In this document: positions 6,803 through 15,172 of the stretch, piece after piece
How the letters are laid out: the number at the start of each line of letters is the position of its first letter
Position numbering within the stretch: the first letter of the stretch is position 1
From: Clostridium sp. OF03-18AA
GTDB taxonomy: Bacteria; Bacillota; Clostridia; Lachnospirales; Lachnospiraceae
Direction of reading: 5' to 3'
DNA length: 64,000 nt
Assembly: GCF_003478035.1 (NCBI RefSeq)
Contig: NZ_QUEP01000001.1
Span: 248,001-312,000, forward strand
Program-made: the position numbers and the translations under genes
Notes under the pieces: model-generated
Databases searched by the model: none
Seen by the model: only the letters and a program-made list of their open reading frames with translations
Told to the model about the DNA's origin: nothing

Positions 6803-8007
6803 GGGAAAATATGGTCATGGCGTTCCATGCCATCATGGCGAACAAGATGCGTTCCTTTCTGACGATGCTCGGCATCATCATCGGGATCGGCTCCGTCATC
6901 TCGATCGTCTCCATCGGAGACACCATGCGGGGACTGTTTGCGGATCTCTACAAGGATGCGGGAACGACGCAGGCAGTCGTGTCGATCGGATACTGGGTCG
7001 AGGACGTGCGGGACAGCGATTATTTCACATTGGATGACCTGGAGAAGATCCGGGAAGTGTTTGCAGACGAGATCGCATATATCGACAGTTATGCGAGTGT
7101 GAGTCCGGATGTCCGCGTGGGTCGGACTTCCATGAAATTTGATCTTCAGGGAGTCGACCGGGATTATCAGGAAGTACAGCCGGTGACGATGGTTGCCGGA
7201 CGGTATTTAAACGAGAGTGATATCCTTGGAAGAAAGAAAAACGTGGTGATGGAGGCGGAGAGCGCCGGAAAACTTTTTGGAACGGAGGATGCGGTCGGGA
7301 AGACATTCCGGACGACGCTCTACGGGGACACGGACCTCTATACCGTAGTCGGCGTCTATAAAAAGGAGATGAGCGCGTTTCAGAAACTGCTGATGGGCGG
7401 TTCCAGCGATACAGGGTCCGCATACATTCCGTACACGTTGCTCACCTGGCCGAATGATACGTTTTATTACTGCCGCTTATATGCAAAAGAAGGAACCGAT
7501 ATGGCGGATCTCATGTCCCACCTGACCGCCTATCTCGGAAAATTAAAAGGGCGGAACGCAGGAGATTTCTATACGAACACGGTGGCGGATGAGATGGGAA
7601 GCATTGACAGCATGATGGGAGGACTTTCCATGGCGGTCGGCGGGATCGCGGCGATCTCCCTGATCGTCGGCGGGATCGGGATCATGAACATCATGCTGGT
7701 GTCCGTCACGGAGAGGACCCGGGAGATCGGGATCCGGAAAGCGCTGGGCGCGAGGACCAGGGATGTCCTGATCCAGTTCCTCACGGAGTCGGCGATCCTG
7801 TCCGCCCTGGGCGGGATCATCGGCGTCGTACTTGCCGTGACCGTTGTGACGGCGGGAGGTGCCGCGTTTGGACTCCCGGTCGTGATCCGGCCGGGGATCA
7901 TCATTCTTGCAGTGTCATTTTCGGCGGTTGTCGGAATTTTCTTTGGAATCTATCCGGCATCGAAGGCCGCAAAGGCGGATCCGATCGACGCGCTGCGGTA
8001 CGAGTAA
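6796..8007 (+). CDS. MacB-type ABC transporter permease (FtsX domain)
   Basis: A 403-residue permease. One N-terminal membrane segment (about 20-40, within MLGIIIGIGSVISIVSIG) is followed by a large extracytoplasmic MacB periplasmic-core domain (about 45-265). The C-terminal FtsX domain has three membrane segments, with the family motif VTERTREIGIRKALGA between the first two. In this organism permease and ATPase are separate chains rather than fused as in E. coli MacB. The stop at 8007 is followed directly, in the same frame, by the remnant of a GtrA gene, indicating a deletion junction just after this gene. Confidence 0.88.
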   Translation: MLGENMVMAFHAIMANKMRSFLTMLGIIIGIGSVISIVSIGDTMRGLFADLYKDAGTTQAVVSIGYWVEDVRDSDYFTLDDLEKIREVFADEIAYIDSYASVSPDVRVGRTSMKFDLQGVDRDYQEVQPVTMVAGRYLNESDILGRKKNVVMEAESAGKLFGTEDAVGKTFRTTLYGDTDLYTVVGVYKKEMSAFQKLLMGGSSDTGSAYIPYTLLTWPNDTFYYCRLYAKEGTDMADLMSHLTAYLGKLKGRNAGDFYTNTVADEMGSIDSMMGGLSMAVGGIAAISLIVGGIGIMNIMLVSVTERTREIGIRKALGARTRDVLIQFLTESAILSALGGIIGVVLAVTVVTAGGAAFGLPVVIRPGIIILAVSFSAVVGIFFGIYPASKAAKADPIDALRYE

Positions 8008-8308
8008 AAAAGTCTGCGATCCCCTTTAAGAATTTACGCGGCTAATCTGTTTGCAAGAATGTTAAGCGCCGTGTATAATTATGAAATGAACTGCCGCCTG
8101 GTGTTCCGGACCGGAGAGAGTCGGGAGTCATTTCTTGAATATGCAGCGCTGGCAGCCGGAAACCTGATCCTGGACAGCATGATCCTCGGGATCCTTGTGA
8201 GGGGAGGAATTCCTCTCTACGTGGCAAAGGTCATGATGGAATGTACCATGTTCCTGTTCAGCTGGATCATGCAGCATCAGATCATATTCAGAAAGAGAGG
8301 AAAGCAGT
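8008..8308 (+). pseudogene. GtrA-family membrane protein, 5'-truncated remnant
   Basis: Read in the frame of the preceding stop codon, the sequence gives IYAANLFARMLSAVYNYEMN and then RLVF, followed by two hydrophobic segments ending MQHQIIFRKRGK. This matches the second half of GtrA-like proteins (N-x-x-hVF, then two membrane helices and a terminal hIFRKR). The first helices and any start codon with a ribosome site are missing. In related bacteria a GT2-GtrA protein often precedes a PAP2 phosphatase, which is the next gene here. An ATG at 8059 could give a short product, but it would be half a domain. Confidence 0.65.
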
Positions 8309-8878
8309 ATGGGATGGGAGTTTGGTATCTTAAACGGGATCCAGTCGGTATTTCAGTCGGATCTTATGGATCAGATTATGCCTGCAGTCACCGCTCTCGG
8401 GAACGGCGGCATCTTCTGGATCGCGGCAGGACTTGTTTTTACTTTATATAAAAAGACGAGAACATTTGGAATCTGCATTCTGACAGCACTGGTCTTTGAG
8501 GTACTGAGCTGCAATGTGATTCTGAAACCTCTGGTCGCAAGACCGCGTCCGTTTACTTCAGATCCGGCGAGAATCCTTTTGATCCCGAGACCGGAAGATT
8601 ATTCGTTTCCGTCTGGACATACGGCGGTATCCTTTGCTGCAGCGTCAGCCGCCTGGTTTATGAAGAAGAGAAAAACAGGTGTGGCTTTTGGGGCCGTCGC
8701 ATGCCTGATCGCATTTTCGAGACTGTATCTGTATGTCCATTATCCGACGGATGTATTGGCCGGGGCTGTCATTGGAATCCTCTGCGGGGCAGCCGCTTCA
8801 AAACTGACAGAGATGGTAGCGGCGGCCCGAGAGGCACGAAGAGATTCCGGCCCGGAAATTCCGGTCGGGAAGTTATGA
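8309..8878 (+). CDS. PAP2 (type 2 phosphatidic acid phosphatase) family membrane phosphatase
   Basis: A 189-residue membrane phosphatase that probably acts on a lipid or polyprenyl diphosphate. The three acid-phosphatase motifs are present: KPLVARPRP (K-x6-RP), PSGHT and SRLYLYVHYPTDVLAG. About five hydrophobic segments are seen. ATG 8309 is preceded by GAGAGGAAAG. It overlaps out of frame the tail of the GtrA remnant. Undecaprenyl-diphosphate phosphatase activity is possible but cannot be told from sequence alone. Confidence 0.85.
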   Translation: MGWEFGILNGIQSVFQSDLMDQIMPAVTALGNGGIFWIAAGLVFTLYKKTRTFGICILTALVFEVLSCNVILKPLVARPRPFTSDPARILLIPRPEDYSFPSGHTAVSFAAASAAWFMKKRKTGVAFGAVACLIAFSRLYLYVHYPTDVLAGAVIGILCGAAASKLTEMVAAAREARRDSGPEIPVGKL

Positions 8879-8911
8879 AAGAGGGAGAACCATGGAGAAA
8901 AAGCCGGGAAT

Positions 8912-9130
8912 GTCGCTGAGTTTGAGCTTCTGAGGTTCATGGCGCAGAATCCGAATGTCGTATTTTCAAAGGATCGTCTCTTTGAGGCAGTCTGGGGATA
9001 CGATTACGTCTCGGACGCGGCGACTGTGTCAGTCCATGTGAACAGGATCCGGGAGAAGATCGAGGACGATGCGAGAAATCCGAAGATCCTCGAGACGGTC
9101 TGGGGAGCGGGATACCGGTTGAATTCATAA
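8912..9130 (+). pseudogene. OmpR/PhoB-family response regulator, C-terminal remnant
   Basis: The translated fragment VAEFELLRFMAQNPNVVFSK, then LFEAVWGYDY, TVSVHVNRIREKI and TVWGAGYRLNS is a nearly complete winged-helix DNA-binding domain of an OmpR-type regulator. The receiver domain and linker are absent, and no start codon with a ribosome site precedes it in frame; an upstream ATG at 8893 (after GGGAGAACC) opens a different, 13-codon frame. A kinase gene is also missing. A translated DNA-binding stub from ATG 8939 cannot be excluded. Confidence 0.7.
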
Positions 9131-9142
9131 TTATAACATGAA

Positions 9143-9190
9143 AAAACCGCTTACGGATTTCCGGATCCATAAGCGGTTTTGATCAATTTT
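9143..9190. terminator. Bidirectional terminator
   Basis: AAAACCGCTTACGGAT (9143-9158) pairs with ATCCATAAGCGGTTTT (9165-9180) with one mismatch. A-rich sequence on the left and TTTTTT on the right let it serve both the + strand remnant and the converging cell-wall protein gene. Confidence 0.8.
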
Positions 9191-9199
9191 TTCCTTTTT

Positions 9200-9676
9200 T
9201 TATTCTACAAGAGCTCCATTTACATCAACCGTGTGTCCATCCGGAGTTACACAGTCAACCATGAGAGTTCCCTTGAATCCGTCGCCTTCCTCATGGAAGT
9301 AGTACCATTTGCCGCCGATCTCATGCCATCCGGTAAAGAGGGCGCCGGTCTCAAGGTCCATGTAGTACCAGTTGCCGTCATCTTTTACCCAGCCGGTCTG
9401 CATGATGTTGTCATGACCGAAATAGTACCAGGTTCCGTCGATCTCCAGCCAGTAGTCAGTTGCTTCGAGACCTTCTGCGAAATGATATTTCCAGGTGCCG
9501 TCAGCGAGTTCTTCCCACGCACCGCCAGCCGGGGATTTTAAGCCGCGGAGGCGACCGCCGTTTACACTGCGGTACTGTTTAGGATAAGTCGGCTCTGTTG
9601 TGTCAGCAGCCTGTGCTGTGATCATTGTTCCGAGTGCCAGAGTTGCAGCGAGAGCTGCGATACAGATCTTTTTCAT
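9200..9676 (-). CDS. Secreted protein with cell-wall/choline-binding-type repeats
   Basis: A 158-residue secreted protein. A signal peptide (MKKICIAALAATLALGTMI, cleavage near AQA-AD) is followed by aromatic repeats of the type W-x-x-DGTWYYFG, WVKDDGNWYYMD and IGGKWYYF, characteristic of CW-binding/glucan-binding repeats. There is no catalytic domain, so it is probably a small surface protein. The final segment (VDCVTPDGHTVDVNGALVE) also resembles the ends of clostridial repeat proteins. RBS AGGAGG precedes the ATG. It stands alone with a terminator at its end. Confidence 0.8.
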   Translation of the reverse strand: MKKICIAALAATLALGTMITAQAADTTEPTYPKQYRSVNGGRLRGLKSPAGGAWEELADGTWKYHFAEGLEATDYWLEIDGTWYYFGHDNIMQTGWVKDDGNWYYMDLETGALFTGWHEIGGKWYYFHEEGDGFKGTLMVDCVTPDGHTVDVNGALVE

Positions 9677-9887
9677 GAAAAATACCTCCTGGGATTTCCT
9701 TTTCCGGTATCAGACTGCATATAAAAAATATGAAATCTGCCGTTTTTTCTACGAACTTATCTATATCCTAATATGGAAACAGAAAAGAGTCAATAAAAAG
9801 TGGCAAAATAGCGGCAAATAGAGAGTGAAAAGACGGCAAAAATGCGGCGGGAGCTCTCACAGGCAGGAAATTTTGGGGTTGCTTTGT

Positions 9888-9925
9888 CATAGTGAGAAAT
9901 TTCGTGAACTGAAAATTTCGTACAA
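9888..9925. repeat. Partial copy of the intergenic palindromic repeat
   Basis: GAGAAATTTCGTGAACTGAAAATTTCGTACAATCCTG (quoted in part) is a diverged form of palindrome H1 of the element at 274-310. The remaining 480-base gap between the cell-wall protein and the phosphatase gene shows only the promoter at 10004. Confidence 0.5.
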
Positions 9926-10003
9926 TCCTGTAACGTTTTCTGAACATGGAATTCCACGTGATATTGGAGTGAAAATATGAGAAAAAAGGGAAATAGAAAA
10001 GTG

Positions 10004-10032
10004 TTGTCAAGTTTTCGGGTTTGTGATAAAAT
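10004..10032 (+). promoter_or_regulatory. Sigma-70-type promoter for the phosphatase-zinc operon
   Basis: TTGTCA (10004-10009), a 17-base spacer and TAAAAT (10027-10032). It is about 125 bases upstream of the first gene. No clear zinc-repressor palindrome is seen around it. Confidence 0.7.
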
Positions 10033-10156
10033 GAGTGGCACAGTTTTGTGGATGACACAATTTCGATGAAACCGGCGGTTTTATGGAATTTTCTGCCCGG
10101 AATAAGGGCGGACGGACCGCCTTTTTGGATTCACTTTTGCGTTGATGGAGGCAGAT

Positions 10157-10816
10157 ATGAAATATAAGTGTCTGATCTTTGATCTCGATGGAACACTGGT
10201 AAATTCGATCCATGCGCTGACCTACTGCACGAACCTCGCTCTTGAGAAGTTCGGGCTCGGTCCTCTGACGGAGACTCAGATGAAGACGATCGTCGGGGAT
10301 GGATATAAGATGCAGATGAAGCGTTCTCTGGCCGCCTGCGGAGATACGGACGAAGCGCATTACGAGGCAATCTTACCTGTATATATGGAGATTTTCGGAA
10401 AATACTGTAACTATGAGATGCATCCTTACGATGGGATCATGGAGCTCACGGCGAGAGCGAAGGAACTCGGTCTTAAGATCGCGGTCGTGTCCAATAAGCC
10501 GGACGCTCAGGCGAAAAAGACGGTGGAATACGTGTTCGGAACAAACTATTTCGACACAGTGATCGGGGAGCAGGAAGGTGTCCCGAAGAAGCCGGATCCG
10601 TCAGGGGCGCTGAAGGCGGCGAAACTCTGCGGTGCAGATCCGTCGGAGTGCCTGTATTTTGGTGACACGAACACGGATATGAAAACTGGAAAGAATGCGA
10701 AGATGACGACCGTTGGAGTTCTCTGGGGATTCCGGGGGCGTGAGGAACTTGCCGCATTTCATCCGGAATTTCTGCTTGAAAAGCCGCAGGATATCTTAAA
10801 AGAGATAGTCGGGTGA
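10157..10816 (+). CDS. gph: HAD-superfamily phosphatase (phosphoglycolate phosphatase-like)
   Basis: A 219-residue hydrolase of the Gph/PGP type. Motif I is FDLDGTLVNS (nucleophile and acid/base Asp), motif II VVSNK, the motif III lysine lies in VPKKPDPSGA, and motif IV is YFGDTNTDM. The alpha-helical cap lies between motifs I and II. Start ATG 10157 follows GGAGG with a five-base spacer, so the five-residue longer form is unlikely. It is the first gene of a run continuing into the zinc transporter 20 bases later. Its true substrate is unknown. Confidence 0.85.
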   Translation: MKYKCLIFDLDGTLVNSIHALTYCTNLALEKFGLGPLTETQMKTIVGDGYKMQMKRSLAACGDTDEAHYEAILPVYMEIFGKYCNYEMHPYDGIMELTARAKELGLKIAVVSNKPDAQAKKTVEYVFGTNYFDTVIGEQEGVPKKPDPSGALKAAKLCGADPSECLYFGDTNTDMKTGKNAKMTTVGVLWGFRGREELAAFHPEFLLEKPQDILKEIVG

Positions 10817-10835
10817 TGATACCGGAGGAGACAGA

Positions 10836-11918
10836 TTGAAATATTTTAAGAAAACAAGACGAAAACGGGTGGAAGCATGGCTCATTGCAGCGATGTTTCT
10901 TTTTGGTTCCCTGACCGGGTGCGCTTCTGTCAGGGACACACACGGGAATGTGGGAACTCCAGGAGACGGGAAGCTGAAGGTTGTGACGACCTTGTTTCCG
11001 TATTATGATTTCGCAAGACAGATCGCCGGTGACGTCGTGGATCTTTCCATGGTGATCCCTGCCGGTCAGGACAGCCATTCGTTTGAACCAACGCCTGCAG
11101 ATATCCGACTGATCCAGAATGCGGATCTTCTGATCTGCAACGGCGGAACGATGGAACAGTGGGTGACACAGGTGCTCGGATCCCTGGATGCCCCGGACCT
11201 GAAGGTCATCACGATGATGGACTATGTCGATGTCGTTCAGGAGGAAATCGTGGAAGGAATGGAAGATTCCGGCGACGATCATGGACATGATCATGCGCAT
11301 CATGACGAGGAAGACGGTGACCATGCAGATCATGACCACGATACGGAGGACCATGACCATGCGGACGACGACCATGCCTACGAGATCGAGTATGACGAGC
11401 ATATCTGGACGTCTCCGGTGAATGCCATGAAGATCACGCAGGTGATTGCGGATACGCTGGAGGAGCTGGATCCGGCGGATGCGGCGGTTTTCCGGGCGAA
11501 TGAGGCGGATTACCTCGGGAAGCTGAAGAATCTCGACCAGGAATTCCGGGATGTCGTGGACGGTGCGGATCTTGACCTGATCGTCATGGCGGATAAGTTC
11601 CCACTCCGCTATTTTGCGGATACCTACGGACTCCGCTACCGGGCAGCGTTTTCCGGCTGTTCGTCCGACACGGAGCCGAGCGCGAAGACGATCGCTTATC
11701 TGATCGACAAAGTGCGGGAGGAACAGATCCCGGCGGTCTACTATCTGGAGCTTTCCAGCCACCGGGTGGCGGAGATCATCAGTGAGGAGACCGGAGCGAA
11801 GCCGTTATTATTCCACTCCTGCCACAACGTGACGAGGAGAGAATTTGAGAGCGGCGTTACCTATCTGCAGCTGATGGAACAGAATGTTGTGAATTTACGG
11901 GAAGGACTTTATCGATGA
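10836..11918 (+). CDS. znuA: Zinc ABC transporter substrate-binding lipoprotein
   Basis: A 360-residue extracytoplasmic zinc-binding protein. A signal peptide ends in lipobox SLTGC (Cys about 28). The cluster-A-I binding fold follows, with the metal-site His in HSFEPTPAD, a His/Asp-rich loop (about residues 146-185), HIWTSP and the later conserved stretch YHxLE-like ELSSHRVAEIISEETGAKPL. The His loop is characteristic of zinc rather than manganese members. Start is TTG 10836 after GGAGGAG. It overlaps the ATPase gene by four bases. Confidence 0.9.
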   Translation: MKYFKKTRRKRVEAWLIAAMFLFGSLTGCASVRDTHGNVGTPGDGKLKVVTTLFPYYDFARQIAGDVVDLSMVIPAGQDSHSFEPTPADIRLIQNADLLICNGGTMEQWVTQVLGSLDAPDLKVITMMDYVDVVQEEIVEGMEDSGDDHGHDHAHHDEEDGDHADHDHDTEDHDHADDDHAYEIEYDEHIWTSPVNAMKITQVIADTLEELDPADAAVFRANEADYLGKLKNLDQEFRDVVDGADLDLIVMADKFPLRYFADTYGLRYRAAFSGCSSDTEPSAKTIAYLIDKVREEQIPAVYYLELSSHRVAEIISEETGAKPLLFHSCHNVTRREFESGVTYLQLMEQNVVNLREGLYR

Positions 11919-12625
11919 ACCAGCCTTTATTAAAATGTGAACATGTGGACTTTGGATATGAAAATTACGATGTGGTGAAGGACGTGTCCATGGAGATCGT
12001 TCCCGGGGATTATCTCTGCATCGTCGGTGAGAACGGATCCGGAAAGAGTACGCTGATGAAGGGCCTTTTAGGGCTCTTAAAGCCGACCGGGGGAGTCCTC
12101 ACGATCGCGGACGAGTTAAAACGGTCCGGCATCGGATATCTCCCGCAGCAGACGCCGGCGCAGAAGGATTTCCCGGCAACGGTCCAGGAGGTCGTACTTT
12201 CCGGCTGTCTCGGAAAGCGCGGAAACCGCCCGTTCTATTCTGCGGCGGAGCGGAAGATCGCACAGATCAACATGGAAAAGCTCGGGATCACGGATCTGAA
12301 AAAAAGCTGCTACCGGGATCTCTCCGGCGGCCAGAAGCAGAGAACACTGATCGCGAGAGCGCTCTGCGCGACCGACAAGCTCCTGATCTTAGACGAGCCG
12401 ATCACCGGTCTCGATCCGGCATCGACCCAGGATTTCTATGCGGTGATCCGCCATCTGAACAGAGATGAAAAGGTCGCAGTCCTGATGGTCTCCCATGATA
12501 TCGGGAACATCGTGACTCAGGCGAACAAGATCTTACAGTTGAAACAGACAGTCCAGTTCTACGGGACTGTGGAAGAGTATAAAAAATCGGAATTTGGAAG
12601 AGAATTCCTCGGAGGTGAGAGCTAA
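11915..12625 (+). CDS. znuC: Zinc ABC transporter ATP-binding protein
   Basis: A 236-residue ATPase. Walker A GENGSGKST, signature LSGGQKQRTLIARAL, Walker B LLILDEPITGLD and the H-loop VSHD are all intact. The ATG overlaps the stop of the binding-protein gene (ATGA), and its own stop abuts the permease start, so the three chains are tightly coupled. Placement between a His-rich binding protein and a ZnuB-type permease identifies the system as zinc uptake. Confidence 0.9.
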   Translation: MNQPLLKCEHVDFGYENYDVVKDVSMEIVPGDYLCIVGENGSGKSTLMKGLLGLLKPTGGVLTIADELKRSGIGYLPQQTPAQKDFPATVQEVVLSGCLGKRGNRPFYSAAERKIAQINMEKLGITDLKKSCYRDLSGGQKQRTLIARALCATDKLLILDEPITGLDPASTQDFYAVIRHLNRDEKVAVLMVSHDIGNIVTQANKILQLKQTVQFYGTVEEYKKSEFGREFLGGES

Positions 12626-13447
12626 ATGGGACTTTTACAGGAAATGTTTTCCTATCCGTTTCTGGTGCGCGCGATGATCGGCGGGATCTGTATCTCTCTG
12701 TGCGCGTCGCTTTTAGGCGTCAGCCTTGTATTAAAACGGTATTCGATGATCGGTGACGGACTGTCCCATGTATCGTTCGGTGCCTTATCGATCGCAGTGG
12801 CGTTTAACTGGGCGCCTCTCGCGGTGTCGATCCCGGTCGTCGCAGCCGCAGCGGTCCTGCTCCTTCGGATCACGGGAAACGGAAAGATCAAGAGTGACGC
12901 GGCGATCGCGATGATCTCTGCAGGATCCCTGGCGATCGGTATTATCGTGACCTCCCTGACAACGGGAATGACGACCGATGTGAGCAGCTACATGTTCGGA
13001 AGTATCCTCGCCATGAGCCGTGAGGACATGTATCTGAGCGTGGTGCTCTCCGTGATCGTCCTCGGAATGTTTGTGATCTGTTATAATAAGGTCTTTGCAG
13101 TGACGTTCGACGAGAGCTTCGCAAAGGCGACCGGCGTGCGCGTGTCGGCCTATAACCTTCTGATCGCGGTCCTTACTGCGATCACGATCGTCCTCGGAAT
13201 GCGGATGATGGGTGCCATGCTGATCTCGAGTCTTGTGATCTTCCCGGCGCTGACCTCCATGCGGATCTTTAAGAGCTTTTTCGGTGTGGTCGTTTCCTCC
13301 GGCGTCGTGTCGGTGGTGTGTTTCTTCATCGGACTCGTTCTTTCCTATGTATATTCGATCCCGGCAGGAGCGAGTGTGGTGGTCGTCAATCTCGTGATGT
13401 TCGGGGTGTTCTGCATCGTTCAGATCCTGAAGCAGAAGGTGCGGTAA
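12626..13447 (+). CDS. znuB: Zinc ABC transporter permease
   Basis: A 273-residue permease of the ABC-3 family with about eight membrane helices. The family stretches SVVLKRYSMIGDGLSHVSFG near the N-terminus and GMRMMGAMLISSLVIFPALT near residue 195 are present. It begins at the base after the ATPase stop. The next gene in the direction of transcription, a CobW-type GTPase, is separated by a hairpin and its own promoter region. Confidence 0.9.
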   Translation: MGLLQEMFSYPFLVRAMIGGICISLCASLLGVSLVLKRYSMIGDGLSHVSFGALSIAVAFNWAPLAVSIPVVAAAAVLLLRITGNGKIKSDAAIAMISAGSLAIGIIVTSLTTGMTTDVSSYMFGSILAMSREDMYLSVVLSVIVLGMFVICYNKVFAVTFDESFAKATGVRVSAYNLLIAVLTAITIVLGMRMMGAMLISSLVIFPALTSMRIFKSFFGVVVSSGVVSVVCFFIGLVLSYVYSIPAGASVVVVNLVMFGVFCIVQILKQKVR

Positions 13448-13526
13448 GAAAGATATGCTTTCTTCCGGTCAGCGCAGACAGATGCGCAGATCTGCGGAAA
13501 ACTTCATAATGAGAAAAAATCTCAGA

Positions 13527-13564
13527 TACTGCCGCTTTCCGAAAAACAAAGGAAAGCGGCAGTA
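13527..13564. terminator. Strong hairpin after the zinc transporter operon
   Basis: TACTGCCGCTTTCC (13527-13540) pairs perfectly with GGAAAGCGGCAGTA (13551-13564). No T-run follows on the + strand; on the - strand the sequence reads into TTTTTTCTC. TTGACT (13566-13571) starts right after it and is a candidate -35 for the CobW gene. The rest of the 308-base gap shows nothing clear. Confidence 0.6.
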
Positions 13565-13755
13565 CTTGACTTTGCGGGAAAATGTGTTAAAGTTAGTAAA
13601 TGGTAACGAAAAATGAAAGTGCTATGAGAAGACGGATTCGCAGTGATCTGAAAACTGCGGCATGTGTTCCGGTCTGCGGATGAGAAGAAACACCGGAAAA
13701 CAGACCTGTCAGAACTACAGAAACATGGCACAGGTGACAAGAAAGAGGTGTCATT

Positions 13756-15000
13756 ATGACAAAGATCGATATTATCTCCGGTTTCCTCGGAGCCGGAAAA
13801 ACAACATTTATAAAGAAGCTTCTGAAAGAAGCGATCGCGGGTGAGAAAGTAGTCCTGATCGAGAATGAATTTGGTGAGATCGGAATCGACGGCGGATTTT
13901 TAAAGGATTCCGGAATTGAGATCCGTGAGATGAACTCCGGATGCATTTGCTGTTCCTTAGTTGGTGATTTTGGACGTTCCTTAAATGAAGTCCTCACAAA
14001 ATACACCCCGGACCGTGTCATTATCGAGCCGTCAGGCGTCGGCAAACTTTCTGATGTCATGAAGGCAGTATGCGACGTTGCAGGCGAGATCGACGTTGTA
14101 TTAAACGGTTCTGTTACGGTTGTTGACGCACAGAAGTGCAAGATGTACATGAAGAATTTCGGTGAGTTCTTCAACAACCAGATCGAGAGTGCCGGAACGA
14201 TCGTTTTAAGCCGTACCGATGTCGCTGATGCTGACAAGGTTGCACAGTGCGTTGAGATGATCCGTGAGAAGAACCCGAAGGCAGCAATCGTGACAACTCC
14301 GATCGACAAGCTGACTGGTGAGCAGCTTCTTGCGATCATCGAGAAACCGACCGATGATATGGCTGAGAAGCTTCTTGAGGAAGTAAAAGAAGGTCATCAC
14401 CACCATCATGACGATGACGAGGAGTGCTGCTGTGGCCACCACCATCATCACCATGACGACGATGACGATGAGGACGAGCATGAGCACCACCATCACCATG
14501 ACGATGACGAGGAGTGCGGCTGCGGTCATCACCATCATCACGACGATGATGACGATGAGGACGAGCATGAGCACCACCATCACCATGACGATGACGAGGA
14601 GTGCGGCTGCGGTCATCACCATCATCACCATGACGATGATGACGACGAGGATGAGCACGAGCATCATCATGACGGCGAGTGCGGCTGCGGTCATCATCAC
14701 CATCACCACCATGACCATGATGCCGATGAGGTATTCACAAGCTGGGGTCTTGAGACAAACCGCACGATCACAAAGGAGAAACTTGAGTCCCTGTTACAGG
14801 AGCTTGCTCATTCCGAGAAATACGGTCAGGTTCTCCGTGCAAAGGGAATGCTCCCGGATGCAGACGGAACCTGGTACTACTTTGATCTCGTTCCGGAGGA
14901 GACGGAAGTCCGCACAGGCGCTCCGATCTACACAGGTAAAGTGTGCGTGATCGGTTCCAACTTAAAGGAAGACGAGTTAAAGAAAGCATTCGAGGCTTAA
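13756..15000 (+). CDS. CobW/ZNG1-family GTPase with long His/Asp-rich insert
   Basis: A 414-residue G3E GTPase, a likely zinc metallochaperone. It shows the P-loop FLGAGKTTF, metal-binding CxCC in NSGCICCSL, and IEPSGVG. A low-complexity region of about 105 residues (about 215-325) is built from HHHH-DDDD-EECGCG units, and then the CobW C-terminal domain (about 330-414) follows. The GTPase core is normal length, so the insert is an expansion. Lying after zinc transport genes, it probably binds or delivers Zn to client enzymes under limitation; that is inferred from family and context. RBS AAGAGGTG precedes ATG 13756. Confidence 0.85.
   Translation: MTKIDIISGFLGAGKTTFIKKLLKEAIAGEKVVLIENEFGEIGIDGGFLKDSGIEIREMNSGCICCSLVGDFGRSLNEVLTKYTPDRVIIEPSGVGKLSDVMKAVCDVAGEIDVVLNGSVTVVDAQKCKMYMKNFGEFFNNQIESAGTIVLSRTDVADADKVAQCVEMIREKNPKAAIVTTPIDKLTGEQLLAIIEKPTDDMAEKLLEEVKEGHHHHHDDDEECCCGHHHHHHDDDDDEDEHEHHHHHDDDEECGCGHHHHHDDDDDEDEHEHHHHHDDDEECGCGHHHHHHDDDDDEDEHEHHHDGECGCGHHHHHHHDHDADEVFTSWGLETNRTITKEKLESLLQELAHSEKYGQVLRAKGMLPDADGTWYYFDLVPEETEVRTGAPIYTGKVCVIGSNLKEDELKKAFEA
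14392..14726 (+). repeat. Tandem coding repeat of the His/Asp-rich insert
   Basis: About four imperfect units of roughly 90-100 bases, each with catcaccatcat / gacgatgac / gaggagtgcggctgc blocks, encode the metal-binding insert of the CobW-type protein. Successive units are nearly identical at DNA level, suggesting recent slippage or unequal exchange. Confidence 0.85.
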
Positions 15001-15100
15001 GAGACGAATGCGCAGTGTCGGGCATGTGCCGGACACGGATATGAAAGAATGCCCGCAGCTGTGAGAGCACTGAACAGTTACGATTACAGGAAATAAAAAC

Positions 15101-15146
15101 GACAGGAGCTTTTTGCGTCATCAGGATCTCGCGAAAAGCTTCTGTC
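15101..15146 (+). promoter_or_regulatory. Leader hairpin before the second CobW-type gene
   Basis: GACAGGAGCTTTTTGCG (15101-15117) pairs with CGCGAAAAGCTTCTGTC (15130-15146) with few mismatches. Just upstream, CACTGAACAGTTAC (15068-15081) matches the end of the 2109-2285 element. There is no T-run, so termination is doubtful. Confidence 0.4.
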
Positions 15147-15172
15147 ATACAATCAGATAGGAGAATAAAGCA

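Noticed and set aside
10473..11762. 429-codon minus-strand frame opposite the phosphatase and znuA
   Set aside because: Antisense to two clear genes, with His/Arg-rich composition from GC-biased third positions.
13566..13620. Zur/AdcR-type zinc operator before the CobW gene
   Set aside because: GTTAAAGTTAGTAAATGGTAAC has a loose inverted GTTA/TAAC, but does not match known zinc-repressor boxes well enough.
14206..14718. Long antisense frame of Met/Val-rich sequence opposite the CobW-type gene
   Set aside because: It is the reverse reading of the cat/gac/gag repeat; no ribosome site and an implausible composition.
14392..14726. CRISPR-like array
   Set aside because: The repeats are in frame, lack unique spacers and encode the His/Asp insert.
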